DNA from: Brevipalpus yothersi
Taxonomy: Eukaryota > Arthropoda > Arachnida > Trombidiformes > Tenuipalpidae
DNA length: 64,000 bases
Assembly: GCA_003956705.1 (NCBI GenBank)
Contig: QZCP01000023.1
Span: 43,818-107,817, forward strand
Direction: 5' to 3'
Position 1 is the stretch's first letter. Every line of letters begins with the position of its first letter. Below, piece by piece: positions 47,601 to 62,021 of this stretch. The notes below the pieces were generated by a model. The model did not search any database and was not told where the DNA came from. It saw only the letters and a list, made by a program, of their open reading frames with translations. The translations under genes and the position numbers were made by a program.

Positions 47601-50600
47601 ATTGGGTGACATTATCGATTTCATATTACCAATACTCTTAGATCTTCGAACTGGAATCTTGGTATTATCGGCAATTGAAGACTTAGAACTTGATTGTTGC
47701 TGTTGCTGCTGTAGTTGGTGTAGTTGATGCTGCTTCATGATGAGTCTTGGTATGAGACTAGGTCTACTGTTTTTGTGATAAGTGGATAAATTTAAGGTTG
47801 ATTTACTTTTATAAGACGAACAGAAAGGCTTGGGTAAAAATGCATAGGAACTGGATAGTGAACTGGAAAGAAGGCCAGTAGTTGGATGGGGAGAAGAAGG
47901 TGGAAGAGGAGGAGGCAGAGGAGATGTGATGATGGGTGGCAGAGGGGGTAATTTATTTGGTTCAAGAATTTTAGGAATCAGTGAAATTGATGGCGAAAGT
48001 GTATGAGAATTTTTAAGACGATTATGTGACGGCTGTTGGTGTTGAATTATTTTCTCTCCACTGCCACTGCCACCACCAACACTACTACTACCATAACCAA
48101 CTTTGTGAACAGGATCTTTGATGATTGCTTTTTTCTTTTCTAGATGCTTCCGTGACTCTGGTGAATTGGTAGTCACAGGTGAACTTAAATCACATTTACT
48201 GGCTTTACTATTATTACTACTACTGCTACTGGTTGGATATTTTTTCGCTTCATTTGGATCAACAGTCTGATCATTATCAACATCACCATTATTATTACCA
48301 CTTCCATTACCACTGCCAATCCGATTCTCACTCAATACTTTGGTGACGTTTGAGGTGAGCATGCCATTGGAACGGCAATGGGTGTTAGTTGGCAATGAAA
48401 AATGTGGTAACAATTGACGATTGTCTGGTTGACTGGTATGTGGTACGCTTGAATTGGATCGGTCATTTTGATGGTTACCATCTTCCACTGAAGATGATGG
48501 CGATGATGATATTATTTTAGATTTGCTGCTTTTCACTTTATTTTTCATCTTCATCTCTACTTTCGATCGATTCAAAGGGTCCATAGTAGCAAGAGTAGTA
48601 GTAGTAGTAGGGGTGGTAGTTGCATTAGTTGAAGTATTTGATGAATTATTTTCTCTGGAATCTTTGGGAATTGTGTCTACAGAGGAGCTGGGGGTGGTAG
48701 AAGAGGTGGAGGAGGAGGAAAGACATGATTGCACCTCATAAGTATCATTTGCAGCCTCACTCGTGCGAGAGAGATTCTGATTGCTATCCGCTTCATGGAC
48801 CACAGAATCGATCATGTTATTATTAGCTTTCTGTTGGCCATATTCTTGACTTTTGCTAGATTCTGGTATCACCACCATTGGAACTTCTTCTTCTTGATTA
48901 TCCACACTGGATGAACATGTCGGAGTATCGAAATTTTCAGGCAATGGTGGAGGTGGAATGATCACTGGTGAAGATAACGATGGTGACGATGGTCCGATGT
49001 CAGTAGTGTTTTTGATGTCCGAACAATTAGAATCGGTTTTTGTAGACACTGATGATTGAGTGTCATCAGAACAATCGAAATTATTACTAAAACACGTTGG
49101 CGGCTCAACAATTTGTTCTGACAATTTATTCACCATATAGCTCATCGAGACACTTTGAATGTCATCATAATCATCGAGATTGATTTCGCTTTTGCTTTCT
49201 TTTAACTGCATATTAGGCGGATTCTTATTGATTGATTGTTTTGATATGGCTTCCAGATAGTTTCTTGCTGAATCACAGTTCATTCGATTGATATTGACTG
49301 TTGTTGTTGCTGGTGTTGTTACTGTTGATGACGGTAAACTGTTACCGGTACAATGATCAGCCCCATTGCCATTGAGTGGATTAAAAATGCCATTCGAATC
49401 GATAGACAATTTGGAAAGTGAACCAGTGGCATCCAATTCTCGTTCCAATTCTTCAAATGGATCCAAAACTTTGTCAATATCTACGCTTGAACAATTACCA
49501 TTGGTGGCTATATTGGCTGAATTTGATTGGAAATGAGAGCTTGAATGCTCTGAGAAACTTGAATTGGCTGTACTGTTGCGAGAGAATCTTTCTATTACGG
49601 TTGATACAGAGCTTCCCGTGTCATCGGACTCAGATTCAATCACCTGGAAAAGAAAATGTGTGGACATGAAATTATTATTATCATTATCATCATTATTATT
49701 ATTGTTATTTCCACAACAGTCGAGGTAGCAAAGAGAGGGAAACAGGAAGATGAAGAAAAAAAATATGATTGTATAAAAGTAAATGAATGAATGACGAAAG
49801 TTGGACAAGATGAGATTGTTCAGTAGCTAATATCATGCAGAATTATGAATGAGAAGGAGAGAGAAGAATTTTGTCCGGAATTTAAGTTTCAGCGGAAAAA
49901 AATCAGATAATTCTGTGATTCTAATGATTCGAGCGTTATTTGTTCAGATTTAAATCTAGAAACAGCAAAATGCTATTTAAGGGAGAAAGTTTTATGATAA
50001 CAATCTAGAGATAGTGGAAAAGTGTTAATGTGATATAAGAATATAAAAATAGTCGAAAAAAATGTGTTTACCGGATATTTTCGATTCGAAATAGTATCCA
50101 TAAAATGTTCCGGCAATGGAATATCGGAATCTGAACGATCAGTCAAATCATGATTAATGACACCATTCTTGTGTATCTGACTATGATGCTGATTATTGCG
50201 TATATTATTATTGGTCACTGTACATGATAAATTGACTGGTAATGAAGTGGCTTGATTGCATAACGATGAGAACAGATAGTTGTCATCATCATGATTATTG
50301 TTCATTTGATGGTGATGATTATTTACGTTCTCAAATTGTCCAGATACTTCATCTTCACCGGACATCATCATCATGGTTCCAACACTTCCACAACCGGTGA
50401 ACGTATGTCTATTACCATTAGCACATCCATGTCCATTGCTACCACTGTTGTTACCATTAAATTTATTATTATTATTATTCACCAAACTGGACAAAGTGGT
50501 GTCCTTTGATCGTCTCGGTGGCAGCGGCGGTGGTTGAGATGGTCTTCGTAGGGATGACGTCGCTGACGATGAGCTGGTTGATGATGATGATCGACCAATA

Positions 50601-51661
50601 CACCGTTGATTAACAACATTACCACTTCCACCACCGGTAGCTGTGGTCAATGATGTGGTTGCCATTCTTGGTGGAACTGGTGGCGGTGGACCACGTTTCA
50701 ATCGCTGGAGAGTTGATGCGGTTGATAGGCCATTCTCCGAATTTACTCGTTGCAATATGTGTCTAGGATTTATTGAATGCTGTCCACTGGATTGATGATG
50801 GTGATGATAATATTGATTAGAATGGCGATGTGGCAGTGTCATCATTGTCATCATGCCAGAATTGTGGTGATGATGATAATTGTGATGTCCATTATTTGAA
50901 TTGGAAATTTTGGTGCCAATCATCTTGCCATTATTATCGCAACTTTTGAGGCTACTACTATTATTATCATCACCATCTGCATTATTGGCTGAACATGATG
51001 ATGCCTGTCTCATTATCAACATTTTAAAGCATACTGGCACATCTTTAAGTGTTGCAACACATTCTATTCTGGTCATACTGTTAACCGATTTACCATCAAT
51101 TTCAAGTAGCTCATCACCTTCACACAATCGGCCCAATATGGAACCCTGTATACGTGATGCTGGACTTTCCGGATTAACACTTTGTATGTATAAATTTTTA
51201 ATTGTCTCCTCTGGATTGGCACCACCTTCAAATTTGAGTGCCATACCAAGCCGTTCACCGGGCAATCGATATACGGTCACTTGTTCAATTAAAGTTTTCG
51301 GTTGAGAGGATGAAGAAGATGATGATAATGATGATGGTGAATTATGATGTGACTGGTGATGACCATTTGGTTCACCACCACAATTACCGGCACCACCGGC
51401 ACCAGTACCATTATCATCATTATTGGAATCAACAGACAATACTGTCACAAAATCATCATCTTCCCCGATTGTTCTTGAACACGGATTACCCTGCTGATCC
51501 ACCTCAACAACGGTTATAAATTCTCGACGTCCCAGTTTGGGATATTCAGCGAACATCGTCCCATTGCCATTAAATTTTGGCAAACTACATGATCGCTTCA
51601 GTGTGGGCCCGGAGGCAAGTTTGGGATGATAGTGATGTTCACCGTAAGCAAGTGAATTCAT
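41634..51661 (-). CDS. Large three-PDZ scaffold of IL16/PDZD2/big-bang type
   Basis: Probable cortical or junctional scaffold. Exons on the minus strand: 51661-50072, 49643-45074, 44643-43481, 42895-42448 and 41794-41634, phase-matched, 2,643 residues. PDZ1 is at about 124-219 (loop ERLGMALKF; GDELLEIDGKSV). PDZ2 (loop SGSIGITLAGG; KGDRVLSINGKILKG) and PDZ3 (loop GAGLGFILEGG; EAWNYLKKLPDG) lie at the C terminus and match the paired PDZ domains of vertebrate IL16 and PDZD2. In Drosophila the comparable protein is Big bang; that orthology is my inference. About 2,190 residues between PDZ1 and PDZ2 are low-complexity Ser/Asn/Pro/His, nearly all from the 4.6-kb exon 2. Pro-rich SH3-type motifs (PPPPVPPR, PPPLPPRRS) follow PDZ1. 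The ATG at 51661 is the first after an in-frame stop at 51721; extra 5' exons remain possible. Confidence 0.88.
43330..43361. repeat. (TATG)n microsatellite in PDZ-scaffold intron
   Basis: Seven to eight GTAT units within the intron between coding exons 3 and 4. Confidence 0.95.
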
Positions 51662-53260
51662 CTTCTTCTTCTTATATTTTTTTTTCTTACTTTCTTCTTT
51701 TTTTTCACATACGATTCTCTATGCTTTTGCTGCTCTTGGGCTCTAGATTTTTTTTGTTTATCTCAACTTTTTTTTGCCCCTAACAGATCACGTCTCTAAA
51801 ATTCTCTCTCTCTTTGTTTTTTGTTTCAGATTGCAGAGGTTTTCTATTCTGTGTGAAGCCTGATTACTCTCTTCTCTCTCAAATTGGTGAACTCTTATGG
51901 GAAGTTGAAGGAAGAGAGAGAGGAAATTTTTTCTATCGTCTGCATTCAGTTCAAGCAGATTGAATGGAAGAGAAAAGAAAGAGTTAAGATCATTATGATG
52001 ATGAACGTCTGTTTTCGTTCAGAGACGTTTGTCAGAAGGTAGTTAAAGAGGGGAAAAGAGAAAAGAATACCATTCAAGATACCATTTTAGAGAATGCTAA
52101 ACATTCAGAAACAAGATACAGAGCAAAAGAATGATGAAGAAAACAATTCAACTTTCCTACACATACAGACACTAGAATTTAAGTCACCTTTTTTTGGGCT
52201 GTATTTTTGGAAGTAAAAGTTCTGATACTTTTTTCTACCCTCTCTACCACAAGCCACACTCTCAGTTGGGGTCACAAAAAGCCCGGCTTGTCAGCTGGAC
52301 TCTTGCTGAGGTCCTGTTGTGAGATACACTTTGAAATATAGACACGTGAACGAAAGTTATCTTCTCCTATTCGATGGACACACACACACGCTCACAAATC
52401 GATTTATCATGAGCGCATGGCGAATTTTTTCATGATACCATGGACAAGGGAAAATGAATCAGCATCTGTACCCATATTGTGACGATGATGGCTAGTGATC
52501 AGGTATATATGGGTACACTTACAAGATAAGTTAAGCAAACTAGAGCAATGTGAGCGCGAAAAAACTTATGTAATTGTTTATGCCCAGAGGCAAGGTAGGA
52601 AGGAGGCAGTAGGAAAAAAAAGTAAACACAGACTTTTCGGGCTATGAACAAGCAAATTGTATCCGATTTACTATGGAATATTGGAAGAAATTTTGAAAGT
52701 TGTCAATTGAAGCAGTTGAAAGATGAAAGTAACACAGAAGCATGAAACAAATCACAGGCATAAATGGCAAGTGGCAAGAAGTTGAAAGTTCTTTACTTTT
52801 GGGCAAAAAGTTAAAGCTGCGTGAGTGGACGTGGGCTTGTGTATGTGTATGATAAGGGAAGAAAGTTTCACATCGGCCACCGGTGAATGGATGATGCTGG
52901 TGGTGATGATGCTTTCTGGGATGCTGGAAGACAGTTTCGGAAACACTCTCCGGAAAGCAAGGGAGAGAACAAGAAGATGAAGTTTAGTTGATCAAGTTGA
53001 TTAATCCCGGAGAGCTTGATTAGTGAGTTGGGCACTTTATTCTTCCGCTGCCGTAGCACAGTTATTCCGAGGAAGAGTGCGAGAGAGGTGAAAAGAGAGA
53101 AAGATTGAACTTGGGCTCAAGTTTTTGAGGAATGTGTTGGGTCAGAACTTCTTCTAACTTTTACAAGAAATGGCGCGGTCACAAGTGGTCTGGTTCTAGC
53201 CGCGTCTTAAAAATCTCGAGAGAAGAGAGAGAGAGAAAACTCTTCCCGAAAAAGTTGATA

Positions 53261-53262
<2 letters not shown>
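51662..53262. other. Upstream flank of the PDZ scaffold
   Basis: Presumed promoter or 5' UTR of the PDZ scaffold. Pyrimidine-rich and low-complexity; no protein-like ORF seen on either strand. Confidence 0.5.

Positions 53263-53298
<36 letters not shown>
53263..53298. repeat. (TC)n microsatellite
   Basis: Eighteen TC units. Confidence 0.95.
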
Positions 53299-53301
<3 letters not shown>

Positions 53302-54574
53302 ATTTTCTCTTCATCCAAACTTGTTTTCTCTCTCTCTCTTCCAGCCTCCCTCAGCGGTGTTCATCTATTGGGATGAGGGGAGAACAGAATAAGAGCCATG
53401 CAAGTGGAGATTCCCGAATTTCCACTTGTGAGTATATGTGTGTGTGTGTGTGTGTTTGGTTCCTCCGAAAAGCCCAGCAGTTTTCCAACTTGAACCACCA
53501 TACACACGCTCTTCGGCCTCTCGATTTTGCGGGCCATCAGGGGATGGATGCGGTCCTGATCACTAGAATCACAACCACACTACTCACTGCTGCCCCTCAT
53601 TACAATCTTTCTCTCTTTCTCTCTCTCTCTCTCTCCCAAATCACGCACTCGGCCTCTACATGCTTCATCGTACTTTCGGATCCATTCACCAGCGAAAAAA
53701 TCTACTAAATCTAATGACACCTCTTGAGTCCATGAATGAGCAGTATTGGTGTGTGTGAGTGTATGTGCCTTGCGTCTCTTTCCACCTCCGCCGTGCTTGG
53801 GCGCTCAAAATACAGCCCAAATAATCTCGCCAATTGAGCATTTTTTTATACACATCTCTCTCTCACATACACTCTTCTTTCCTCTCCTCTCTCAAGGAAT
53901 AACATGTTAGCTGCCCAAAAATTTTGAGGTACCTTTGTAGGCAATATAGCCTAGCAAGCAAAAAATATCGATCCAAGAATTGGCCAGCAAAGAAGAAAGA
54001 TATTCCTTTGTGTGTTCTATCACCACTTTCTCCATCTTTCTCTATCTCTCTTTCTCTCTCTCTTCCTTTCTTTCTTTCTTTTGCTATCTTCCGAGAGGAA
54101 TCGAAATTTTACGTGCATGTTGTACGAAAGAAAAAACCGCCTAGTTGGTGTTCTCACAAAATTTACTGATGTTCAAATGGGCTTACTTCTTTTTTTCGCT
54201 TCTCACAAAATTCGTGGGAGGTTTTTTCCAGAGACGCTCCTGTGACCATATCGTCTTAAAAGTACACACTTTAAGGAGTGGTTCTTCTAGGACCATATAT
54301 TGTACAAATTCTCTTTCTTTCTTTCTCTCTTTCTTGTTAGTCAAAAGTGAAGGCATTATGAGGCACTAGGCTCTGGTAAGTGATAATAATGTTATGTATG
54401 ATAAATCGTCTTCTCACATATACAGAGGCCATATATATGACAAGATGGCTTAGTAATATATCAATTCACAAAAAAGACTTCATCATCATTACAGATCTAG
54501 TTTGTCCACATTATCACGCACATACTCATACTCATTCACCTGTTCATGAAAGCTTCACAACTTATTTCCAAATT

Positions 54575-54641
<67 letters not shown>

Positions 54642-57600
54642 ATTGTCTTGTCTTGTCGATATTATCTTTCAAATGATCGAGTAATTAATGAATTCACTCT
54701 TGTATCCAAAATTGATCGATAACTTCGTTGGTGTCCAACTTGTGTGGCTCGAAAATTGGAATTCTCATGACAAAGTTTCATAAGTTCCATTTGAAGTAAG
54801 ATAAATTAGAGTGGTCCTTCAATCTCGAAATGTCTCGATTTTGGACGTTCTCTCTCTCTTTGATTGAGATTGTAGAGTTTGTTCTGTAAAATGTACCACA
54901 TCCAGATCGTGATCATTCAGTCGTATTGAACTTTTAAACAAGCTTTAAAGCAAGTCCAATTCAAATCAATGGCAGGAAGTCACGACAGTGAAACTATTTC
55001 CATTTGAATTATTCTCAATTGAATACACTATCGATGGCTGTTGACAATTCGTTGTCAATAAAAAGCAATATAAAGATAATGATGAAAGCTTGAAAGCTAA
55101 TAATCGTTAGCATATCTGTATTGATCAAAGTTGTGATCAAATGAATAGCCATTGATGATGTTGATGGTGATGATGTCAACACCCCTTTGGAAGATCATTG
55201 AAATTTCCATCTTATTCCACCAACAATCCACTATTCAAATGTATCTTGTTGCGAAAGAAAGAGAAAGAGAAAGAGAAAAGTCTAGGGTGGAATGATTTGA
55301 GAATCATTCTTGAGTCTTAATTTAAAATCAAATCGTTGCCATAAAGACTCATGTGTGTGCGTGAGTGTGTGTATACAGTTAAGTACACTCAGGTTGATTG
55401 AACAATGGCTTAATCTTCAATCTCAATTACACAATCACAATTCAGTCCATTGTTCGTTTGATGTCTTTCTTTTACCATCCATCATCATTGGTATCATCGT
55501 TCGTTGATGAGAATTATTGTGAAAAAGTAGAGGAAAAATTTTTTCCTGGGAAGCTGTGTCACCATTTTTCACACTGTAGATGGATATTTGATTTTCTTCT
55601 TTTACCTTTCATTTTCTCTTTCTTTTTCTCTCATCATTTAATCATCCCCAATGAATAAGCTATCAAATATACGTGTGTACCTTTCCAAACCAAGCTGAGG
55701 TATTCACTCAATTTTCATGATTTTTATCCTTTTTTTCGAGTAGTCAAACTGATGCGAGTGTGTTTGTATACAAAATCATGGGCTAAATGAGTATAAATAT
55801 ACATATAAAATTGGTGAAAATTTGCCGTAAGCTTGTATATATACAGTTCTGATACATCCTGCTCTCTCTCTCTCTCTTTTCTGTATTTTTGTTGAAGTAT
55901 ATTTTGTATTTTGATTTGAGATGCTCGTGATCATCAGCGATCATGATTGTGACCCATAGTCAACGCTTCATGCCCAACTGAATCCATCATCCTCATCTTT
56001 TAGTATGCCCACTAAAATACACGTTCTGATGGTGTATCCTCAGACATCATGTTTAGCGTGAAGATGGCCACTTTCTTGCCTGATAATATATACCTGATAC
56101 ATATATGCATGTACAAGCTTTGATAGTTCAGTTTATCTGAGAAGAAGAAAAAAATTCTATATACATGAAAATCAAAGTTTGCCTGGGGAACAATTTTTCA
56201 GATATTTCATTTTCTACAAAAATAATCAACATCTGCTCTATGGAGCGGAAATTTGATCAACATTTGATGCATAAGATTCCAGGAAATCAACCACCGTAAA
56301 GTAATATTATTCCTCAGAAACCCTCTTTCCACAAATACACACACAGGCATACATGTGTATATATCATCAGAACTCATCATCACAATTGCATCAGAATTCT
56401 GAGCATATATGATGATTTCCAGACTAGTATAGTACTCCTTTTGACTAATTGTAGTTATGGAACACAAAAAACCGGCTCATAAGATTGATTCTTGCTTGTC
56501 TAATAACTCATCAAACGACTGATGCTAAGCCAAGAAGTGTGGGCATCTCAGTTTTTATTCAGTTTAATGAGCTCTCTTATCTTGAATATTCCCATCATTT
56601 TCTACCTCTCTTCCTTACACCTACAAACTCATTTTCCTTTTACTCAGTTTCATGACAGAAGAGAGAGAAAGGAGATTATTCTATGGAATGTGTTCACTTT
56701 ATGGCATATATATTTATTAGTTTTATTGAATTACAAGTTATCAAACTTTTTTCAATGTGAATATCTTTATTACTTCAGAATTGGGGTGCTTTAAGATTTA
56801 TTTTTCTCCTTCTCTTTCTTTCTTGCCTCTTTTCCATTTGATCACCAAAGTTATTCCTTTTCCTCCCTATCATAAGTTCTTTTTTTTGAAGGTATTCCAT
56901 TCAAGTAATTTGTACAACTTTATCATTCCACGATTCCATGAATCAACCATAAGAGCGGTCAACGTGTTCAATACCGAGACTAACAGTTTGCACGAAATTG
57001 AAGTCAAGAAAAGATTGTAATTTCAAACCAATCTTATTCTATTTCAAGCTCTCTTGTATCTGATTATTGAATAATTTATCCAACACAATACACTATATTC
57101 TTATAATTTCATGGACAGTTTCACTCTCATACTAGCATATTTTGAACCACCTAAGAATCAGTTTATTTTTATTTATACACACACACATAAACCATTTCCA
57201 AGTCCATCGTATTCACTATCTTATAGTATAAAAAAGAACAACATTGATGATGTTTTCAGCATTTTAATAAGGTTCCAAAAAGTATATACATACTCTCAAG
57301 CACACCAATCGACGCTTGAAATTGATAAGAATTAGATAAATTTTCAAGCTATATGCCTATACCTTGAACCTATCATCATGCTCAAAAAAGAGTTACATCA
57401 CTCGATGCCCGATATATAATGGGTAAAAATTAGCCAACAAAAAACAAACCAAAATGATAACAGCAATAATAATAGTAATAGCTAACAAATGAACATGATC
57501 AACAATCAGCAATCTTATCAAACAGGAACCAACTTGTTTATACTCAATTTTGTCACACATTTTTATGCGTTAAGCGAGGAAGAAATAAGAGAAAATGTAT

Positions 57601-58481
57601 TCTCTCTTCGTTTCCGGAATTAACAATGAATCAGCTGACAGTCAAGAGATGACCCCAATATTGTCCGAATCATTTGTTGCTGTTACCATAATGATTGTCA
57701 CTTGACATATCTTGAAGTGTGTGTGTGTGTGTGTGTGTATCTGTATGGGTATGTGTTGACAGAAGAAATAATTTTATTGACAGAACACATCACAAACTCA
57801 GTATCGCATAAAATTCTCACGCTAACTCAATTTATATATACACACAATCAGTCATAATGTTCTTCTTCTAGAAGATAGAAAAAAGTTCTTCTCTCTCTCT
57901 CTTCATTCTCAAACCTAACGTAGTAACGTTGGAAGTTAAGGTGTTGGGTGCTGATAGAGCTCGTGTATAAGTATCATCTAAGCATGGCAATGCGTATGTG
58001 TGCTTGTGTGTGCGAAAAATCGTTCTGGATTTATCGTCATCATCTTTTGACCAGCCAAGCGATCAATTTTAACTTTTGGCCAGCTTGATTCACATCGATG
58101 AGATAGAGAGAAGAGATGCAAATGGTCTTTCTTTCTCTTTCTTCTTTCTTTCTCGTATGTGAAAGACTGGATCGGAATGTTTCTGATTTTTCTTTCACTG
58201 TAGCTACTGTCATTCGATCCCATCGGATTTACGAGTGTATTTTATGTATATGTGTGTAAGCTTTGAGCATTCCCAAAAAATATGCATGCTGTCTGCTCTT
58301 TTTTTTTCTCTCTCTCTCCAACCAATTTAGAGCTTGATAGTTATCTGTCTAATGGAACTCAGATGCAAAAGAGGGCATTATCATGGAATCATTGAAAAAA
58401 ATTAGCCTGTATTCTATCATGTTCAAATGGGTGTAAACTTGGATTTCACGGCCAAACTTGGCTCTCCGACTAGCCTCACCT

Positions 58482-58484
<3 letters not shown>
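53299..58484. other. Gene-poor stretch with scattered microsatellites
   Basis: No ORF with recognisable content. Besides the GA tract at 54.6 kb there are short TG arrays (53440-53455, 57717-57739) and TC patches. It may be intergenic or a long intron or 5' region belonging to a neighbouring gene. Confidence 0.5.
54579..54639. repeat. (GA)n microsatellite
   Basis: About 30 uninterrupted GA units; it translates to an Arg-Glu repeat that is not a gene. Confidence 0.97.

Positions 58485-58551
<67 letters not shown>
58485..58551. repeat. (TC)n microsatellite
   Basis: About 33 TC units; the surrounding open frame is a Ser-Leu repeat artefact. Confidence 0.97.
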
Positions 58552-58553
<2 letters not shown>

Positions 58554-59863
58554 GCCTCTTGATCTTCTTTTTGTTTCTCTTCTACTCTTTCTTTTGCTCT
58601 TTTACATCTTTCCAGCTCATTCCGCTGGTTTTAGTCTTTCTTTTGGCTAAAAGCAGCTTCAAATCATCATTAAAATTGAGTAACCAAATACATAACATAT
58701 AAAAATTTGTATTCCCAACCAACTAAACATTGCTGCATGCTTAAATTGGAACTTATTTCTCTTTCTTGCTCTCTCTCTCTCACCCATGATTGGCAGCGAA
58801 ATATTCCCTCTATCACCTTGCTCGAATATGCTTAGCCCATCAGAACTACCTTGCAGCCAATCCTCTGTATTCGGGCCATTCATTCATTCATTCATTTATG
58901 TATTCTCAGATTCAACTTTTACGGGACTTCAAACAGTCCACGAGAACAACAACAACAATGAACACACATATACTGAGGAGTGGTCAGCTTGGCCTCTCGC
59001 TCTCAGTCGATTGGTCAGCAAATCGAAACACACGCCATGTAAGCGAGTGATGATGATGTTCGCGAATTTTTGGTACTGGAACTTTGCTCTCGTTCTCTCG
59101 GACTACAGAAACAGCCCTTCACAGCGGTATACTGAATTTGGAGAACTATTCTGAGATGATTTGGTTGGTAACGTTAATCATGAGAGAGAGGGAAAAGATA
59201 TAAACGCGGAAAGTCAAGTTGAGCAAATGAACGAAGGTCCTACCGAGAGAATGGCCTGGAATGGCGGCACATCAGGTTGCCGGCCGGAAAAGTTGGTTAT
59301 CGACCAAGTATAAATGGCTAACTTTTTCTTGTTGGAATAGAGAGAGAGAGAATCAGTGATTAAGGTTGGAATTGAGTGTATTTCCTTGAGACGAATCATC
59401 CTTGCAAATGAGATCTTCTTTCTCCCATCCGAAACAAGATGAGGTCGTGTTTTGTGGTTAAGATATGAGGTCAAACACTTTGACAATCTGTAAGGTGAAA
59501 GATAGACATGGGGTAGAAGAGGAGAAAGATAAGAATGGATCAGAGAGAGATAATCCTCCGAATGAATCATGAATGCTTTTCTGCTTCGTATGATGCTTCA
59601 TAAATTGTCTGTCTGGCATGTTATCCAGTTTCGAACATATATGCAAAAACACAAACATAAACACACACACACACAACTCGATTACCATTAAGTAGTATTT
59701 ATGTAATCATTGGGACAATAGAGCGAAAGAAAACAAGAAAATTGATGTCGATCATGAACTTGAATTTCTCAAATGGTCTGAACCAATATCGTTCTGTAAA
59801 GGCCATACTTAATCCTGTAAACATTGACTTGGAAGATGATGAATGGGAGATTGGAGCTCGAGG

Positions 59864-59900
<37 letters not shown>

Positions 59901-60635
59901 AAGTTTACGAATCATCAGTTATATTAACTCAATGTTTGAGCGTATGCTTGTACGCTTGTATGTGTATGATCAATATGATCCTGAAAATTTGTTCCCGTTC
60001 TCTTACTCATTACAAGATTGAGCGAGAAATATGAGCAAACGATAGTTCATGCGATGTAATCGAAGAGGTATGTGTATGTGTGTATGTTTGCGAAAGGCTA
60101 AACGGTAGTTTTCAAGGATATCCAACATGGAATCGATATATTACATTTTTCTCTCTCTCTCTCATTCGATTTATATCGCTAAATATATTTTTTCAGTTAT
60201 ATAATATTTTGGAATCAAATATGATGGACAAAGGAGGTCCATGCTCAATGGTGGAAATAAAGTCAGCATGATAAAAGTGAGAGAGAGAGAAAGATCCAGT
60301 TCTTTTTTGTGATCTCTATCCATCATCAAAGTCAGCCCTATAAAAATTATACCAGATAATGAATCGATCGCAAATCGGATGCCGTGAAATTGATTTCGCT
60401 CTTCACCTCTAACCAGTTTTGTAATACCTTTTAGTGTTGGCGAAAAAAAAGGAGATAGAGAAGAGGATGGAAAAGATGAAGATGAAGATGAGAATGAAGA
60501 TGATGTTGATGGAATCAGGCTTGGTTTTTTGAGCGGAAACTTGACCGACTTCAATGAGGCTTGTCCAGATTAGATTATCAGGCCGCTTTTGTGTGTGTGA
60601 TGAGTTTTAAATTTAGATCTTCTTCTTCCTTCTCG

Positions 60636-60638
<3 letters not shown>
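58552..60638. other. Gene-poor stretch
   Basis: Overlapping open frames at 58786-59154 have no family features. A Ser-rich minus-strand open frame at 60407-60554 ends at a possible donor. Nothing is called as a gene. Confidence 0.45.

Positions 60639-60709
<71 letters not shown>
60639..60709. repeat. (TC)n microsatellite
   Basis: About 35 uninterrupted TC units. Confidence 0.98.
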
Positions 60710-60712
<3 letters not shown>

Positions 60713-61948
60713 CTTCACTCAATTTCATCCAAGATAGTCCGAGATTCAGAGCAATTGTTGAAAAATCAAATTAATCGGCTTCAACTTCTATTTGCAACGA
60801 AATCGGCCCGAAAACAGTCGGTCAACAGAGTGTTGGCGGGTTTTATAGCTTGGACCTCTCACCAGTATCATTGAGAAGGATCAAAAGTGTATGCTAGAAT
60901 ATATATATTTTCTTTCCTCCTCGCACTCTGATCAATCGGAAGAATTGAATCAGGCTAAGAGAACAATTTTTTGGATGGAAAGAGTAAAGAGGACCATCAT
61001 CAACTTCATCATTATCATGCTCGTGAGAAAGATTTAGCTCACGATCGATGTAACATGATGATAGATTTGGAAAATCGAACTTTTTTTGCTGGAGCCATTG
61101 ATTCATAAGATAGATGTCCAAGCGAGTGAAAAGGCACTCAAAATAACTCATGTTCTAGGTCTCATAAAGTGTTAGTGTAAGATGATAAGATTTTTTCGGA
61201 AAAATCGAAAGATATACAGTAAAGGTGAGCAAAATTTATGAGAATAATGCATTTAATTGAGCCATAGATGAAGAAGGGTGAAGAGAGAGAGAGAAAAAAA
61301 AGCTCAAGAACTTCAAAAGAAAGTTTTGATAAAGGTTAATATTATTCTTCTTTTTCGATTTTTTCTTCTCAAAATTTAAAAAGCTTTTTTATCATTCATA
61401 AATTCAAATCCTATTAATTTTTCAACTATTTTATCAGCACCCTACACTACACTTATTTTAGTTTTATAATCTCATTTGATTCATAAATGGGTCAGAAAAT
61501 CAGAAATCATGAGAATCAGACAGTTTGAATATCAATTCAAAAATTTAATCATCCAAAAAAAGAAGAAGATAAAATTTAAAAAGAGTAAAAGAGAGAGAAA
61601 GATAGATAGATCATTGTCTATTAGTTATAATGATTTCAGGAGAAATTGACTGATTATAGTCGATGATTTTAGCTCTTCACTAAACTTGTTACCCCTATTT
61701 GATCATCTCTTCTCATCTTATTTCATCTTTATACACCTTTTCCTTCTTACTTGAGGGAATAGATAATAGATTGAGTGAGTTGGAGAGAGAGCATCTCGTG
61801 TCCATCATTATTGATACCCCTTAACACCGATTCAATCGATTCAATCGACACCCACCCTCTAACGGATTGATAATCCCCTGGATGGATGTTTTAATTCCTG
61901 TTTTCACTTCATGAAACATTTTAGCATGTATTTTATTCCTCATTCTCT

Positions 61949-61950
<2 letters not shown>
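60710..61950. other. Non-coding stretch between microsatellites
   Basis: AT-rich sequence with purine-rich patches. Nothing gene-like seen. Confidence 0.5.

Positions 61951-62013
<63 letters not shown>
61951..62013. repeat. (GA)n microsatellite
   Basis: About 31 uninterrupted GA units. Confidence 0.98.

Positions 62014-62021
<8 letters not shown>

Noticed and set aside
58427..58702. Ser-Leu repeat ORFs over TC tracts (also near 711-896 and 53132-53392)
   Set aside because: They are translations of dinucleotide repeats with no unique sequence of protein character.
58786..59154. 122-codon frame in the gene-poor block
   Set aside because: No family features; two overlapping frames are equally open, as expected by chance.
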